The position numbers and the translations under genes were made by a program. This document shows positions 27,699 to 36,870 of a stretch of 64,000 nucleotides of DNA, piece after piece (the first letter of the stretch is position 1; every line of letters starts with the position of its first letter). The stretch is from assembly GCF_004139715.1 (NCBI RefSeq), contig NZ_CP035544.1, forward strand, positions 2,917,501-2,981,500, written 5' to 3'. The notes under the pieces were generated by a model. It was not told the DNA's origin. It saw nothing but the letters and a program-made list of their open reading frames with translations, and searched no databases. This DNA is from Muriicola soli. GTDB lineage: Bacteria > Bacteroidota > Bacteroidia > Flavobacteriales > Flavobacteriaceae.

Positions 27699-28214
27699 AT
27701 GAAAAAAATTCCCTTCTATATAGTTATCATATTATTTGGTTTGTTTGGATGTTCGTCCCAGAAGAAACTTACTTCAGAAGCTCCATTTACTGTAGAAGGA
27801 GCAAACTGTCAAGAGTATGCTGCCGGACGGGAAGAAGGAGGCACAGGTTTTACTCTTAAGATTCCCTTAAAGGGCGAGTTGACTTCTATTGATTTTCAAC
27901 AAGTGTATTTCAGAGGCCATGCAATGCAACCCGAATTATCGACAATTGATGGAGAATCGGTATTAGTGTGCCTATACGAAAATATCAAACCTGATGGAGG
28001 GAAAGGCCTTGTGATGCATGCAGATCCTCGAGAAGAGGTAGGAAATCAGCCTCCTGCCATGTTAGGAGAGAAAGAAGAGTTCCCCTTTGAATTAAATGCA
28101 GACGAAGCTGTTATTGGATTTTCAGAGATTGGGAAAAAGAAGTTGAACTACTACAAAATTACCGGTATCAAAGAGAAAATACCTGTTCAATATCCCTCCC
28201 GTCCCAAAAACTAA
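27699..28214 (+). CDS. hypothetical lipoprotein
   Basis: 171 residues. The signal FYIVIILFGLFGCSSQ has a lipobox with Cys18. The mature part has no motif that I recognise; conserved-looking pieces are FTLKIPLKGELTSIDFQQVYFRG and FELNADEAVIGFSEIG (given as segments). It stands alone between the atp terminator and an imperfect hairpin at 28226-28250. Function unknown. Confidence 0.75.
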   Translation: MKKIPFYIVIILFGLFGCSSQKKLTSEAPFTVEGANCQEYAAGREEGGTGFTLKIPLKGELTSIDFQQVYFRGHAMQPELSTIDGESVLVCLYENIKPDGGKGLVMHADPREEVGNQPPAMLGEKEEFPFELNADEAVIGFSEIGKKKLNYYKITGIKEKIPVQYPSRPKN

Positions 28215-28225
28215 CTTTGTTGGCA

Positions 28226-28250
28226 GGCTTTAAATACCTAATTTTAAGCC
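28226..28250 (+). terminator. possible weak terminator hairpin
   Basis: GGCTTTAAAT pairs with ATTTTAAGCC with one mismatch around a five-base loop. No T-run follows, so it may be only a weak terminator or chance. Confidence 0.25.
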
Positions 28251-28269
28251 TTACCTAACATCACTGCGG

Positions 28270-29736
28270 TTGAGTCTGTTTCAAAAGTTATTTAAACAAA
28301 CCTTTATATATGGATTGGCAACAGTCTTACCCAGAATGCTGTCATTTATACTGGTTCCTCTTTATACCCAGGTAATGCCCACCGGATCTTATGGAGAAGT
28401 CACCCTAATCTTTGCCTGGTTTGCCATATTTAATGTAATTCTTGCCTATGGGATGGAAACAGCATTCTTCCGCTTCTATAACAGTGAGAAAAACACCACC
28501 CAGGTAATATCCACTTCCCTTATTTCCCTTACAGGAACTACCTTCGTATTCACTTTTTTAGCCTTGATTTTTCAGGATCAATTGGCCTTATTCCTCAATA
28601 TTGAAGGACAGTTTATCAAGTATGTCATTTTTATTCTCGCTCTTGATGCTCTTGCGATTATTCCCTTTGCACTATTAAGGGCAAAACAGAATCCTAAACG
28701 CTACGCAATCATCAAGATCCTGAATGTGGCGATTAACCTCAGCCTTAATGTTTTTTTCCTGCTTCTACTGCCGGGTCTTGCACAAGACAACTCAGAAGGA
28801 GTGCTGGGCATGATCTACAGAAGTGATTTCGAGATCTCATACATTTTTATTTCCAATCTGATCGCAAGTGGATTTACGCTTCTGTTAGTCTCACCAACCT
28901 ATAAACTGCCTAATTATTCATTTGACAGGAATTTGTGGGCAAAGATGATCAGATACGGACTTCCGGTTATGATAGCGGGTATTGCCTTTACAATAAATGA
29001 AGTATTTGATCGAATAATGCTCTCTGAACTCCTGCCTGCTGCCATAGCGAAAAGTGAGATCGGAAAATATTCTGCTTGTTATAAGATCGCCTTGTTTATG
29101 ACCTTGTTCGCGACAGCATTCCGACTCGGAATAGAGCCTTTTTTTTTCAGCCATTCCAAAACGGAGAACCCACAACGGGCATATGCCCAGATCACTAATT
29201 ACTTTGTGGTATTAGGGAGTGTAATCTTGCTGGCGGTCGTTGTTTTTTCTGATCCCTTAAAGGTCTTGATAGTTCGAAATTCGGACTACTGGGAAGCCAT
29301 GCCCGTGGTTCCTATTATTGTCTTAGCTAGTTTTTGTCTGGGGATTTACCACAATTTATCCGTCTGGTATAAGGTAACTGACCGCACCAGATTTGGGGCT
29401 TATATTTCTATCACCGGAGCTGTAATTACCATAGTGATCAACTATCTGTTTATTCCTTCAATTGGGTATTACGCATCTGCCTACGCCACCCTTGCTGCTT
29501 ATGCGAGTATGATGCTGATCTCGTATTATTTCGGGCGTAAATACTATCCGATCCCTTACAATTTCAGGAAGATTTGCTTCTATATGGGAATTTCAATTCT
29601 ATTCTCAGTTCTTTCATTCTACGTTTTTAACGGGAATATAATAATTGGGTCACTCTTCCTTTTAGTATTTTTACTTCTGGTATACAAATTGGAATACGCC
29701 CTTCTCAAACGAATCTTTATAAGAAATGAAAATTAA
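28270..29736 (+). CDS. lipopolysaccharide/polysaccharide flippase (MATE/MVF type)
   Basis: 488 residues with about 13-14 membrane helices, from a TTG start ([19 protein letters not shown]). [20 protein letters not shown] and [16 protein letters not shown] are typical of polysaccharide biosynthesis flippases of Bacteroidota. It should move lipid-linked sugars across the inner membrane. It overlaps dut by 11 bases and starts a run of envelope genes. Confidence 0.87.
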   Translation: MSLFQKLFKQTFIYGLATVLPRMLSFILVPLYTQVMPTGSYGEVTLIFAWFAIFNVILAYGMETAFFRFYNSEKNTTQVISTSLISLTGTTFVFTFLALIFQDQLALFLNIEGQFIKYVIFILALDALAIIPFALLRAKQNPKRYAIIKILNVAINLSLNVFFLLLLPGLAQDNSEGVLGMIYRSDFEISYIFISNLIASGFTLLLVSPTYKLPNYSFDRNLWAKMIRYGLPVMIAGIAFTINEVFDRIMLSELLPAAIAKSEIGKYSACYKIALFMTLFATAFRLGIEPFFFSHSKTENPQRAYAQITNYFVVLGSVILLAVVVFSDPLKVLIVRNSDYWEAMPVVPIIVLASFCLGIYHNLSVWYKVTDRTRFGAYISITGAVITIVINYLFIPSIGYYASAYATLAAYASMMLISYYFGRKYYPIPYNFRKICFYMGISILFSVLSFYVFNGNIIIGSLFLLVFLLLVYKLEYALLKRIFIRNEN

Positions 29737-30160
29737 GATTATAAACAGGTCACATCATTCGCTTCCTGAATACGAAACAGGCTCATCGGCTGGGATGGAC
29801 CTCCGTGCCCGACTTGAAAATCCCGTAAGCTTGGGACCTCTGGAAAGAAAAGTAATAAATACAGGCTTATTCCTCGAATTACCTGTAGGTTATGAAGCCC
29901 AGATCAGACCGAGAAGTGGCCTGGCTGCAAAGCGCGGGATAACGGTGCTTAATACTCCGGGCACCATTGATGCGGATTACAGAGGTGAAATTGGCGTGAT
30001 TCTTGTAAACCTTTCCCATGAGGCTTTTGTTATTGAAGACGGTGAGCGAATCGCTCAAATGGTGATTTCCAGTCACGAACGAGCTACCTGGGTTGAGGTA
30101 CAGGAATTATCTGAAACCAGCAGGGGCCAAGGAGGCTTTGGAAGTACTGGAACCCGTTAG
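29726..30160 (+). CDS. dut: deoxyuridine 5'-triphosphate nucleotidohydrolase (dUTPase)
   Basis: 144 residues. All five trimeric dUTPase motifs are visible: [42 protein letters not shown] and the C-terminal [10 protein letters not shown]. It hydrolyses dUTP to dUMP and pyrophosphate, keeping uracil out of DNA and supplying dTMP synthesis. It overlaps the flippase gene. Confidence 0.96.
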   Translation: MKIKIINRSHHSLPEYETGSSAGMDLRARLENPVSLGPLERKVINTGLFLELPVGYEAQIRPRSGLAAKRGITVLNTPGTIDADYRGEIGVILVNLSHEAFVIEDGERIAQMVISSHERATWVEVQELSETSRGQGGFGSTGTR

Positions 30161-30191
30161 CCCTTCTATAGAGGTTAAAATCTCGAATACT

Positions 30192-31106
30192 ATGAAATGG
30201 GTATATCTATTCAAATTAGTTCTTCTGATGGCTCTGGTGATGCCTGTCAGGAGTATTGCCCAGGAGGAAGAGAGTGCCGAGATCTCATTAGAAGAAAATA
30301 CCGACGAATTTCAGGAATTATTTTTTGAGGCCCTTAAACAGAAAGGCATAGAGAATTATGACAAGGCTATTAACGCACTTCTAAAGTGCAAAGAAATTGA
30401 TCCGCAGAGTCATGTTGTGGATCATGAACTGGCAAAGACGTATCAGCTCAATGATCAGTTTGCTCTGGCACAGGAATACGCTCTTTCGGCATTAAACCAA
30501 CATGCTGGCAACCTTTGGTACCTCAACACCTATCTTTCTATTGTGGGTTTGGGTGAGAGTAACTTCGACTCCCTAAAAGATCAGATTCCCTTTGACAATG
30601 TCAGGCTAAAGGAGAATCTTATTGAGATTTTGGTTGATAAAAAGCAATATGATCTCGCTAAGAGAGTCCTGAAAATAATGAAAAAAAGCGGATTTACAGT
30701 TCGCATGACGGCCCGTATGGATGATGCTCAAGCACAGGAAAATCAAGAGGAAGAAGTATTTCAGGCCGATGAAAGTGTAAAAGCAGATGATCCATTGGAG
30801 CGATTGATGAACACCTTGCGTACCCACTTAGAAAATGAAGACTACGAAGCCTTAAATACGCTTTCAACTGAGGCTCTTGAAGAGTACCCTTTACAACCTT
30901 TTCTGTATTACGCGAAAGGATTGGCACTCAACCAGGCTTCGGATTTCAGGCAAGCAGCAGATTATTTAACAATGGGCCTCGATTTTATATACGAAAACGA
31001 TAAGTTGACGTTATTGTTTTATACTGAGTTAGCTAAGGCTTACAAGGGTTTAGGTGATACACCTATGGCAAATATGTATCTTAGTAAAATGAAAAATAGG
31101 TCATAA
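30192..31106 (+). CDS. tetratricopeptide-repeat protein, exported
   Basis: 304 residues from the ATG at 30192, which gives a signal peptide (MKWVYLFKLVLLMALVMPVRSIAQ). A start farther upstream would overlap dut and bury the signal. TPR units are visible at NYDKAINALLKCKEIDPQSH, FALAQEYALSALNQH and PFLYYAKGLALNQASDFRQA. It likely acts in the periplasm as a scaffold. It lies between dut and a DUF4292 lipoprotein, in the gene order common in Flavobacteriaceae. Confidence 0.82.
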   Translation: MKWVYLFKLVLLMALVMPVRSIAQEEESAEISLEENTDEFQELFFEALKQKGIENYDKAINALLKCKEIDPQSHVVDHELAKTYQLNDQFALAQEYALSALNQHAGNLWYLNTYLSIVGLGESNFDSLKDQIPFDNVRLKENLIEILVDKKQYDLAKRVLKIMKKSGFTVRMTARMDDAQAQENQEEEVFQADESVKADDPLERLMNTLRTHLENEDYEALNTLSTEALEEYPLQPFLYYAKGLALNQASDFRQAADYLTMGLDFIYENDKLTLLFYTELAKAYKGLGDTPMANMYLSKMKNRS

Positions 31107-31110
31107 GAAG

Positions 31111-31896
31111 ATGGAGATGATAAAAGGTGTGGGTATAAAATTTGGGTTAGGGATAATGCTATTAGCTATGGTATTATCCTGTAAATCCACAAAGGTTCTT
31201 TCTGACCAAACTCTCGATGCAAAATTACCGGCGAGAACAATTATCAGGAATCACTATAAAAATACAGTCGATTTTAAAACACTTACCGGAAGACTGAAAA
31301 TAGATTTTTCTGACGGAGCATCCAATCAGAGCCTGGGAGTAAGTCTCAGAATGGAGAAGGACAAAGCCATTTGGTTAAGTGCCCCATTGGGGGTTGTAAA
31401 AGCCATGATTACTCCAAACAGGGTGACCTTCTACAATAAATTGGAGAACAATTACTTTGATGGCAACTTTGAATATTTAAGTCGATTGTTAGGAACGGAA
31501 CTCGACTATAATAAAGTGCAAAATCTCTTACTCGGGGAAGCTCTTTTTGACCTGAGGGATGATCGATACGAGGTAAGTTTAAATACCACTTCCTATGAAC
31601 TTAAGCCGGCAAAGTCGATAGAGTTGTTTAAAACACTTTTTATGATTTATCCCGGAAGCTTTAAACTTGCTTCACAGCAGATTTCACAACCCCTTCAAAA
31701 GAGACTGCTCGAGATCCGATACAAGGACTATCAGGAAAAAAATAATAAAATTGTTCCAAATTCTGTTGGAATACTGGCCATAGATAATAATCAGCGGAAT
31801 GTTATTGATATTGAGTATCGCAATATTGAATTCAATACTAAGGTGAGTTTTCCGTATAAGATCCCCAATGGTTACGAAAAGATTGTTTTGAATTGA
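31111..31896 (+). CDS. DUF4292 domain-containing lipoprotein
   Basis: 261 residues. The lipoprotein signal ends at LSCKS. The body shows the LolB/LolA-like fold pattern of DUF4292, with TGRLKIDFSDGASNQSLGVS, KAIWLSAPLGVVKAMITP and PYKIPNGYEKI. This suggests lipid or lipoprotein handling at the outer membrane, by fold analogy only. Four bases separate it from the TPR gene and one base from the EnvC-like gene. Confidence 0.85.
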   Translation: MEMIKGVGIKFGLGIMLLAMVLSCKSTKVLSDQTLDAKLPARTIIRNHYKNTVDFKTLTGRLKIDFSDGASNQSLGVSLRMEKDKAIWLSAPLGVVKAMITPNRVTFYNKLENNYFDGNFEYLSRLLGTELDYNKVQNLLLGEALFDLRDDRYEVSLNTTSYELKPAKSIELFKTLFMIYPGSFKLASQQISQPLQKRLLEIRYKDYQEKNNKIVPNSVGILAIDNNQRNVIDIEYRNIEFNTKVSFPYKIPNGYEKIVLN

Positions 31897-31897
31897 T

Positions 31898-33127
31898 ATG
31901 AATACATTCTTTGGACAACGGCTTACTCTCATTCTTACCATATGTTTGCTTTATGGCATCGCCGGAGTAGCCCAAACCAACGAACAAAAGGCTCTCGAGG
32001 AAAAGCGAGAGCAATTACAAAAGGAAATCACCGAGATGAACCGCCTGCTTTTTGCAGAACGGAAACAGAGGGGTACTGTCCTAGATCAATTGGAGCTTCT
32101 CGATCAAAAGATCAATGTTAGGCAGCAACTCATAAGGGTCACCAATCAGCAATCAAACTTACTCAGCAGGCAGGTAAATGCCAATATCAGGAATATTGCT
32201 AAACTCCGTGAAGACCTCGATATACTCAAGGATGAGTACGCCAATATGATCAGAAAATCATATCGCAATCGTTCTCAACAAAGTCGATTGATGTTTCTGC
32301 TCTCTTCTTCCAATTTTTACCAGGCATACAAGCGTCTTCAGTACCTGAAACAGTATACCCGTTACAGGAAAGAACAGGGGGTACAGATCGCGGAGAAAAC
32401 GGAAGACCTTATTACGCTTAATAACGATCTTACCAGACAACGGAGGGAGAAGGAGTCATTAATTGCAGAGAATAAATTGGCGCGAAAGGAACTCTTTGAA
32501 GAGATCAATGAACAGAAAGGCCTTCTAAAAACCATCAGGCAGAATGAGAGCAACTACGCCGTTGCCATCAACAAGAAAAAGGCAGAGGCCAGAAAGATTG
32601 ATGAACAAATTGAGCGACTCATCCGGAGTGCGATCGCAGCCTCAAATAAAAAGGCGGGAAACGCGGCTTCCAGCAGCAGATTTGTTTTAACGCCTGAAGC
32701 AACGGTAATTGCGAATAATTTTTCCGCAAATAAAGGCCGACTCATATGGCCAGTGGAAAAAGGGATTAAAAGGCAGGGATTTGGAATTTACAGTGATGCA
32801 GTTTATCCGGGAATAAAACATCAGAATAATGGAGTAATCATTGCTACCGACAAGGGAGCAAAAGCAAGGGCGGTTTTTGAAGGGGAGGTTATTGCAATTA
32901 TGGCCGTTCCCGGTGGTGGCAAAGGAGTGCAGGTAAAACATGGAAATTATATCAGCACCTATTATAATTTGGCCAATCTTTTTGTTAAAAAAGGGGATAA
33001 GGTAATCGCCAAAGAAGAATTAGGTGAGATTTACACCAATCGATTAAATGGACTAACTCAACTGAAGTTTTACCTCTACAGAGATGCAACACGGTTAAAT
33101 CCGGAAGATTGGATCTACCAACTTTAA
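31898..33127 (+). CDS. EnvC-like murein hydrolase activator with degenerate LytM domain
   Basis: 409 residues: signal peptide (TICLLYGIAGVAQT), a coiled coil at about residues 25-260, then a C-terminal LytM/M23 domain from GRLIWPVEKG. Active M23 peptidases use HxxxD and HxH to hold zinc. Here the equivalent places read KHQNNGVII and YYNLA, so the Asp and both HxH histidines are missing. It therefore should not cut peptidoglycan itself but may activate an amidase during cell division, as E. coli EnvC does with AmiA/AmiB. It ends a row of envelope genes. Confidence 0.87.
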   Translation: MNTFFGQRLTLILTICLLYGIAGVAQTNEQKALEEKREQLQKEITEMNRLLFAERKQRGTVLDQLELLDQKINVRQQLIRVTNQQSNLLSRQVNANIRNIAKLREDLDILKDEYANMIRKSYRNRSQQSRLMFLLSSSNFYQAYKRLQYLKQYTRYRKEQGVQIAEKTEDLITLNNDLTRQRREKESLIAENKLARKELFEEINEQKGLLKTIRQNESNYAVAINKKKAEARKIDEQIERLIRSAIAASNKKAGNAASSSRFVLTPEATVIANNFSANKGRLIWPVEKGIKRQGFGIYSDAVYPGIKHQNNGVIIATDKGAKARAVFEGEVIAIMAVPGGGKGVQVKHGNYISTYYNLANLFVKKGDKVIAKEELGEIYTNRLNGLTQLKFYLYRDATRLNPEDWIYQL

Positions 33128-33136
33128 AGAATCAAA

Positions 33137-33972
33137 ATGGATGAAATAACAGATTTAAATGGCGGTTTCACCTTACACAATGGGGTGAAGATGCCCTACT
33201 TCGGTTTAGGAGTGTATCTTTCTGAAGAGGGGAAGGAAGTGATTGATGCCGTAAAATGGGCTTTGGAAGCAGGGTACAGGCATATTGATACAGCAGCGAT
33301 CTATAAAAACGAAGAAGGAGTTGGAATTGGTATACGGGAAAGCGGTGTCCCTAGGGAAGAAATTTTTCTGGTAAGCAAAGTTTGGAATTCCGATCAGGGT
33401 TATGATGCTACTATGCAAGCTTTTGAAGATAGTATAAAGAGGCTGAATACGGATTATTTGGATCTCTATTTAATTCATTGGCCGGTCAAAGGAAAGTTTA
33501 AGGAAACCTGGAAGGCTTTGGAGAAACTTTACGAGCAGAAGAAGGTTCGGGCCATAGGAGTGAGCAATTTTCTCAGACATCACCTGGAAGATTTGCTAAA
33601 GGAAGCTTCAATCTTACCTATGGTTAATCAAATGGAATTTCATCCTTACTTAGTACAACAGGACTTAATTGATTATTGCCGGGATAAAGGAATACAATAC
33701 GAGGCATGGTCTCCTCTAATGCAAGGTAATATTTTTGATCTGCAAATATTCAAGGACTTAGCCCGCAAATACAACAAGACCGTTGCTCAGATCGTTTTGA
33801 GGTGGGATCTTCAAAAAAGGTGGTTACCATTCCCAAGTCGTCCAAAAAGCAGCGCATTGAAGATAATGCAGACGTTTTCGATTTCTCAATATCAAAAGAG
33901 GATATGATCAGGATTGACGAATTAGAGCGGGGAAAACGCTTTGGGCCTGATCCGGATAATTTTGATTTCTAA
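33137..33972 (+). pseudogene. aldo/keto reductase, interrupted by a -1 frameshift near the C-terminus
   Basis: The frame begins MDEITDLNGGFTLHNGVKMP and has the AKR motifs GYRHIDTAAIYKNE (catalytic Tyr) and YLDLYLIHWPVKG (with His) and GVSNFLRHHLEDLL. At a run of six A (33813-33818) the frame shifts. With seven A it reads RWDLQKKVVTIPKSSKKQR, the NADPH-binding loop of the family, and ends at 33972 with GKRFGPDPDNFDF for 278 residues. As written it ends at 33907 with a wrong tail that lacks the cofactor loop. NADPH-dependent reductase of aldehydes and ketones, substrate unknown. Its neighbours give no clear pathway. Confidence 0.88.
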
Positions 33973-33991
33973 GGATAATAAATAATTGTCG

Positions 33992-34504
33992 TTAGTTGGT
34001 AAATAGTGCCTTCAACTCTGTGGCATCATGCGGTTTCATCTTACCAGCGAGGACAAGACTGAGTTGCTTCCTTCTCAGGGCTCCGTCAAATCTGATTTTC
34101 TCTAACTCCGTTTCCGGTTCTATGGCAGGGATTGCAGTAGGTTTTCCTGTTTCATCAACAGCGACAAAGGTATATATGGCCTCGTTAGCCTTGGTTCGCT
34201 CTCCACTAAGGCGATCTTCCATCCAAACATCAATATACACTTCCATGGAGGTGCGAAACGTTCTGGAAATTGCCGCCTCCAGGGTCACTACACTTCCCAA
34301 AGGGACAGACCGGTTAAAGGCGACGTGATTTACAGAAGCGGTCACCGTAATTCTTCGGCTGTGACGCCGCGCTGCAATACTAGCAGCCCGGTCCATCCGA
34401 GCTAACAATTCGCCACCAAATAAGTTATTTAGAGGATTAGTTTCGCTGGGTAAAACCAGGTCTGTCATAATCGTCCTTGAATCACTGGGTTTTTTCGGCT
34501 TCAT
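33992..34504 (-). CDS. acyl-CoA thioesterase (hotdog fold)
   Basis: 170 residues, length of the YciA/BACH-type single hotdog. It has LVLPSETNPLNNLFGGELLARMD and VTASVNHVAFNRSVPLGSVV, which surround the active-site Asn/Asp and the CoA-binding loop. It hydrolyses acyl-CoA to free acid and CoA in the cytoplasm. It lies on the opposite strand to the aldo/keto reductase, 19 bases from its restored stop. Confidence 0.9.
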   Translation of the reverse strand: MKPKKPSDSRTIMTDLVLPSETNPLNNLFGGELLARMDRAASIAARRHSRRITVTASVNHVAFNRSVPLGSVVTLEAAISRTFRTSMEVYIDVWMEDRLSGERTKANEAIYTFVAVDETGKPTAIPAIEPETELEKIRFDGALRRKQLSLVLAGKMKPHDATELKALFTN

Positions 34505-34561
34505 ACATCAGTTTTTTGCAAAGATACAAGCTAAAGGAAGGCCGGGGATTGGAAGAGGATA

Positions 34562-35506
34562 TTATTTTACAGAAAGAAGCCAGGCATCTTTTGACTCAGT
34601 CAAACGAATTTGTTTCAGAGCCTTAAGAGCTTCCTTGGGATCGGAATAACTGGAAAAGGCCACCTGATACAAACCAAATTTGTTTTGTCCTACATAAAAG
34701 GCATCATAACCCTTGTTTTGTAGCTGATTTATCTTTTTGTCTGCATTGCTTTTTTCCCTGAAAGCTCCAGCGATAATATGGTGACTCTTACGCACATCCT
34801 TTTTTACTTCCACCTTAAAAACGGGCAGTTCCAAAGGTTTGGTATCAAAAAATGTGGCTTCCTGAATACTATTGGAGATAATTTCCTGCGCTTTTTGCTG
34901 GGAGACTATTTCATTTGAGAGTGCTTGGTCGTAGGTACGATATCCTGTAATCCCAGCGGAGATAGCCAGGAGAACAATTGCCGCATACTTCAGAAGCGGC
35001 CTGAAATTACTTTTCTCTCGCTCTTCCGGAGTGATAATAAATGGCACTTTCTCCTCAATCTCTTCTACCTCCTTCTTAAGTACTTCACGTAAGACAGGTT
35101 TAGATACAAAAGAGCTCAAACCAAAAGATGAGGTTAGGAAATTGGTTTGCTTGGCAGGTTGAAAGATCAATTTACCTTCCTTTGTAGGTTTAAAAGAGCC
35201 AATATTATCAAAAGCAAGAGTCTCGCCCTTTTCCAACTGCTCTTTCCACTGCTCTACCTGCCTTGCTAATTTTTCCTGAATTTCTTCATAGGAAGATTTT
35301 TCAGCCTCAGCCATATAGGAGATGAGCAGTCCGTCGTTAGACTGGAGCTGACTATTAAAAGAAAGTGTTTTGGAGGGCGGGTAAAAAGTCTGAGCCGATT
35401 TATCAATAAAGGCCGATTTCAACTGTGTTAAAAAGGCGCCGAATTCGGGCACCACAACGCAATTATACCTGTAAAGAAGCTCTTCTATGTATCCAGATGG
35501 ACTCAT
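34562..35506 (-). CDS. HU-like (CCDC81 type) and SPOR domain membrane protein
   Basis: 314 residues from MSPSGYIEELL (ATG at 35506). Residues 1-115 read like the duplicated HU-type CCDC81 domain of Bacteroidota (CVVVPEFGAFL and FDNIGSFKPTKEGKLIF). One membrane helix is at 173-189. The last 80 residues form a SPOR domain (HHIIAGAFREKSNADKKINQL), which binds denuded septal peptidoglycan. The protein may link a cytoplasmic or DNA-near part to the division septum. The role is inference; the domain order is visible. Confidence 0.85.
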   Translation of the reverse strand: MSPSGYIEELLYRYNCVVVPEFGAFLTQLKSAFIDKSAQTFYPPSKTLSFNSQLQSNDGLLISYMAEAEKSSYEEIQEKLARQVEQWKEQLEKGETLAFDNIGSFKPTKEGKLIFQPAKQTNFLTSSFGLSSFVSKPVLREVLKKEVEEIEEKVPFIITPEEREKSNFRPLLKYAAIVLLAISAGITGYRTYDQALSNEIVSQQKAQEIISNSIQEATFFDTKPLELPVFKVEVKKDVRKSHHIIAGAFREKSNADKKINQLQNKGYDAFYVGQNKFGLYQVAFSSYSDPKEALKALKQIRLTESKDAWLLSVK

Positions 35507-35608
35507 GTTCACAAAGATGGAAAAAAATAGAGCCGCTACAAAATGGAGGATAACTTTTTATTAACATTACTTTTTCGGTATTTTTAAGGAAGAAATTGAT
35601 GCCGTAAG

Positions 35609-36712
35609 ATGATGAAAGATGAGATAATTTCTATTTTAAGACTGCAATGTATTCCTAATATTGGCGAGATTTCCGCTAGGAAACTAATTAACTATTGTGG
35701 TAGCGCCGAAGGAGTTTTTAAAGAAAAGAAAAGGGTATTACAAAAGATTGATGGAATAGGTACAAAAGTTACCCAATCCCTTTACGATTCAAGATATCAA
35801 TTGTCCGCAGAGAAAGAATACAGCTTTGTCAATGACAATAATATCCAAACTCACTACTTCGAAGACGATACTTATCCGAGATATCTCAAGCACTGCCCGG
35901 ATGCCCCATTACTGCTTTTCTCAAGAGGTGCAATCCGATTGCAAAGGCAAAGGATTATAAGTATCGTTGGTACGCGAAGAATGACACCTGCGGGACGGGG
36001 GTTTTGCGAAAAATTCATGGAGGAGCTTTTGCCGCTTAACCCTGTCATTGTCAGTGGTTTTGCCTATGGGGTGGATATTTGTATACAGAAAACAGCCGCA
36101 GATATTGGCCTACAAACGGTAGGATGCCTGGCCCATGGGCTCAACCAGATTTATCCCAGAGCACATGCGAAGTATTGTAGCCTGGTGGAGCGAAACGGAG
36201 GGTTTTACACCGAGTTCTGGAGCAGCAGTAAACCTGAAAGAGTTAATTTTTTAAAGCGAAATCGAATAATCGCAGGGATTAGTGAGGCAACCGTTGTGAT
36301 AGAATCAGCTCAAAAAGGGGGAAGTCTTGTGACAGCAGATATTGCCCATGGCTATAACCGGGATGTATTTGCTGTGCCGGGCAGGCCTGAAGATCAATTT
36401 AGTGAAGGCACAAATACCCTGATAAAAAGGCAGAAGGCCCATCTGCTTACCTCAGCTTCCGATTTGGTTTATCACTTGAACTGGGATATTGATGTTAAAG
36501 CGGCACCGGTTATTCAAAAGCAACTATTTGTTGATTTAGACCCTACAGAACAGTCGGTTTACAAGCAATTGCAACAAGAAGGGAGGCAGATGTTGGATGA
36601 TATAGCGATGAAAAGTAATTTATCTATTTACAATACAGCTTCATCCCTGTTATCTTTAGAATTAAAGGGAGTTGTGCGCCCTCTTCCGGGCAAATGTTTT
36701 GAAGTGATATAG
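35609..36712 (+). CDS. dprA: DNA-processing protein DprA
   Basis: 367 residues. An N-terminal helical part (SAM-like) precedes the Rossmann core with SIVGTRRMTPAGR, VSGFAYGVDICIQKTA, RNRIIAGISEATVVIESAQKGGSL (given in part) and a C-terminal winged-helix part (DDIAMKSNLSIYNTASSLLSLELKG). It loads RecA on incoming single strands during natural transformation. The gene begins ATGATG at 35609, and either ATG could be used. Confidence 0.95.
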   Translation: MMKDEIISILRLQCIPNIGEISARKLINYCGSAEGVFKEKKRVLQKIDGIGTKVTQSLYDSRYQLSAEKEYSFVNDNNIQTHYFEDDTYPRYLKHCPDAPLLLFSRGAIRLQRQRIISIVGTRRMTPAGRGFCEKFMEELLPLNPVIVSGFAYGVDICIQKTAADIGLQTVGCLAHGLNQIYPRAHAKYCSLVERNGGFYTEFWSSSKPERVNFLKRNRIIAGISEATVVIESAQKGGSLVTADIAHGYNRDVFAVPGRPEDQFSEGTNTLIKRQKAHLLTSASDLVYHLNWDIDVKAAPVIQKQLFVDLDPTEQSVYKQLQQEGRQMLDDIAMKSNLSIYNTASSLLSLELKGVVRPLPGKCFEVI

Positions 36713-36717
36713 TTAAA

Positions 36718-36737
36718 AACCAACCTATCAGTTGGTG
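36718..36737. repeat. inverted repeat after dprA (weak terminator or degenerate operator)
   Basis: ACCAAC and GTTGGT are inverted around CTATCA, in the convergent gap between dprA and trpS. The layout recalls the TetR-type palindromes at 12.5 and 14.3 kb but the arms differ. A weakly related element (AGACCACTGAGTCGGT) lies at 36845-36860. Confidence 0.35.
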
Positions 36738-36870
36738 CCGGGATAATTTTTATATAGAATAGCCAAGTCTATTGCAATTGAACGATTATTCGTTTGTCTT
36801 ATCCTGAATTTAAGATCAGAGACAAAAGGCCAAGATTGCTTAATAGACCACTGAGTCGGTAAGTTAAATA

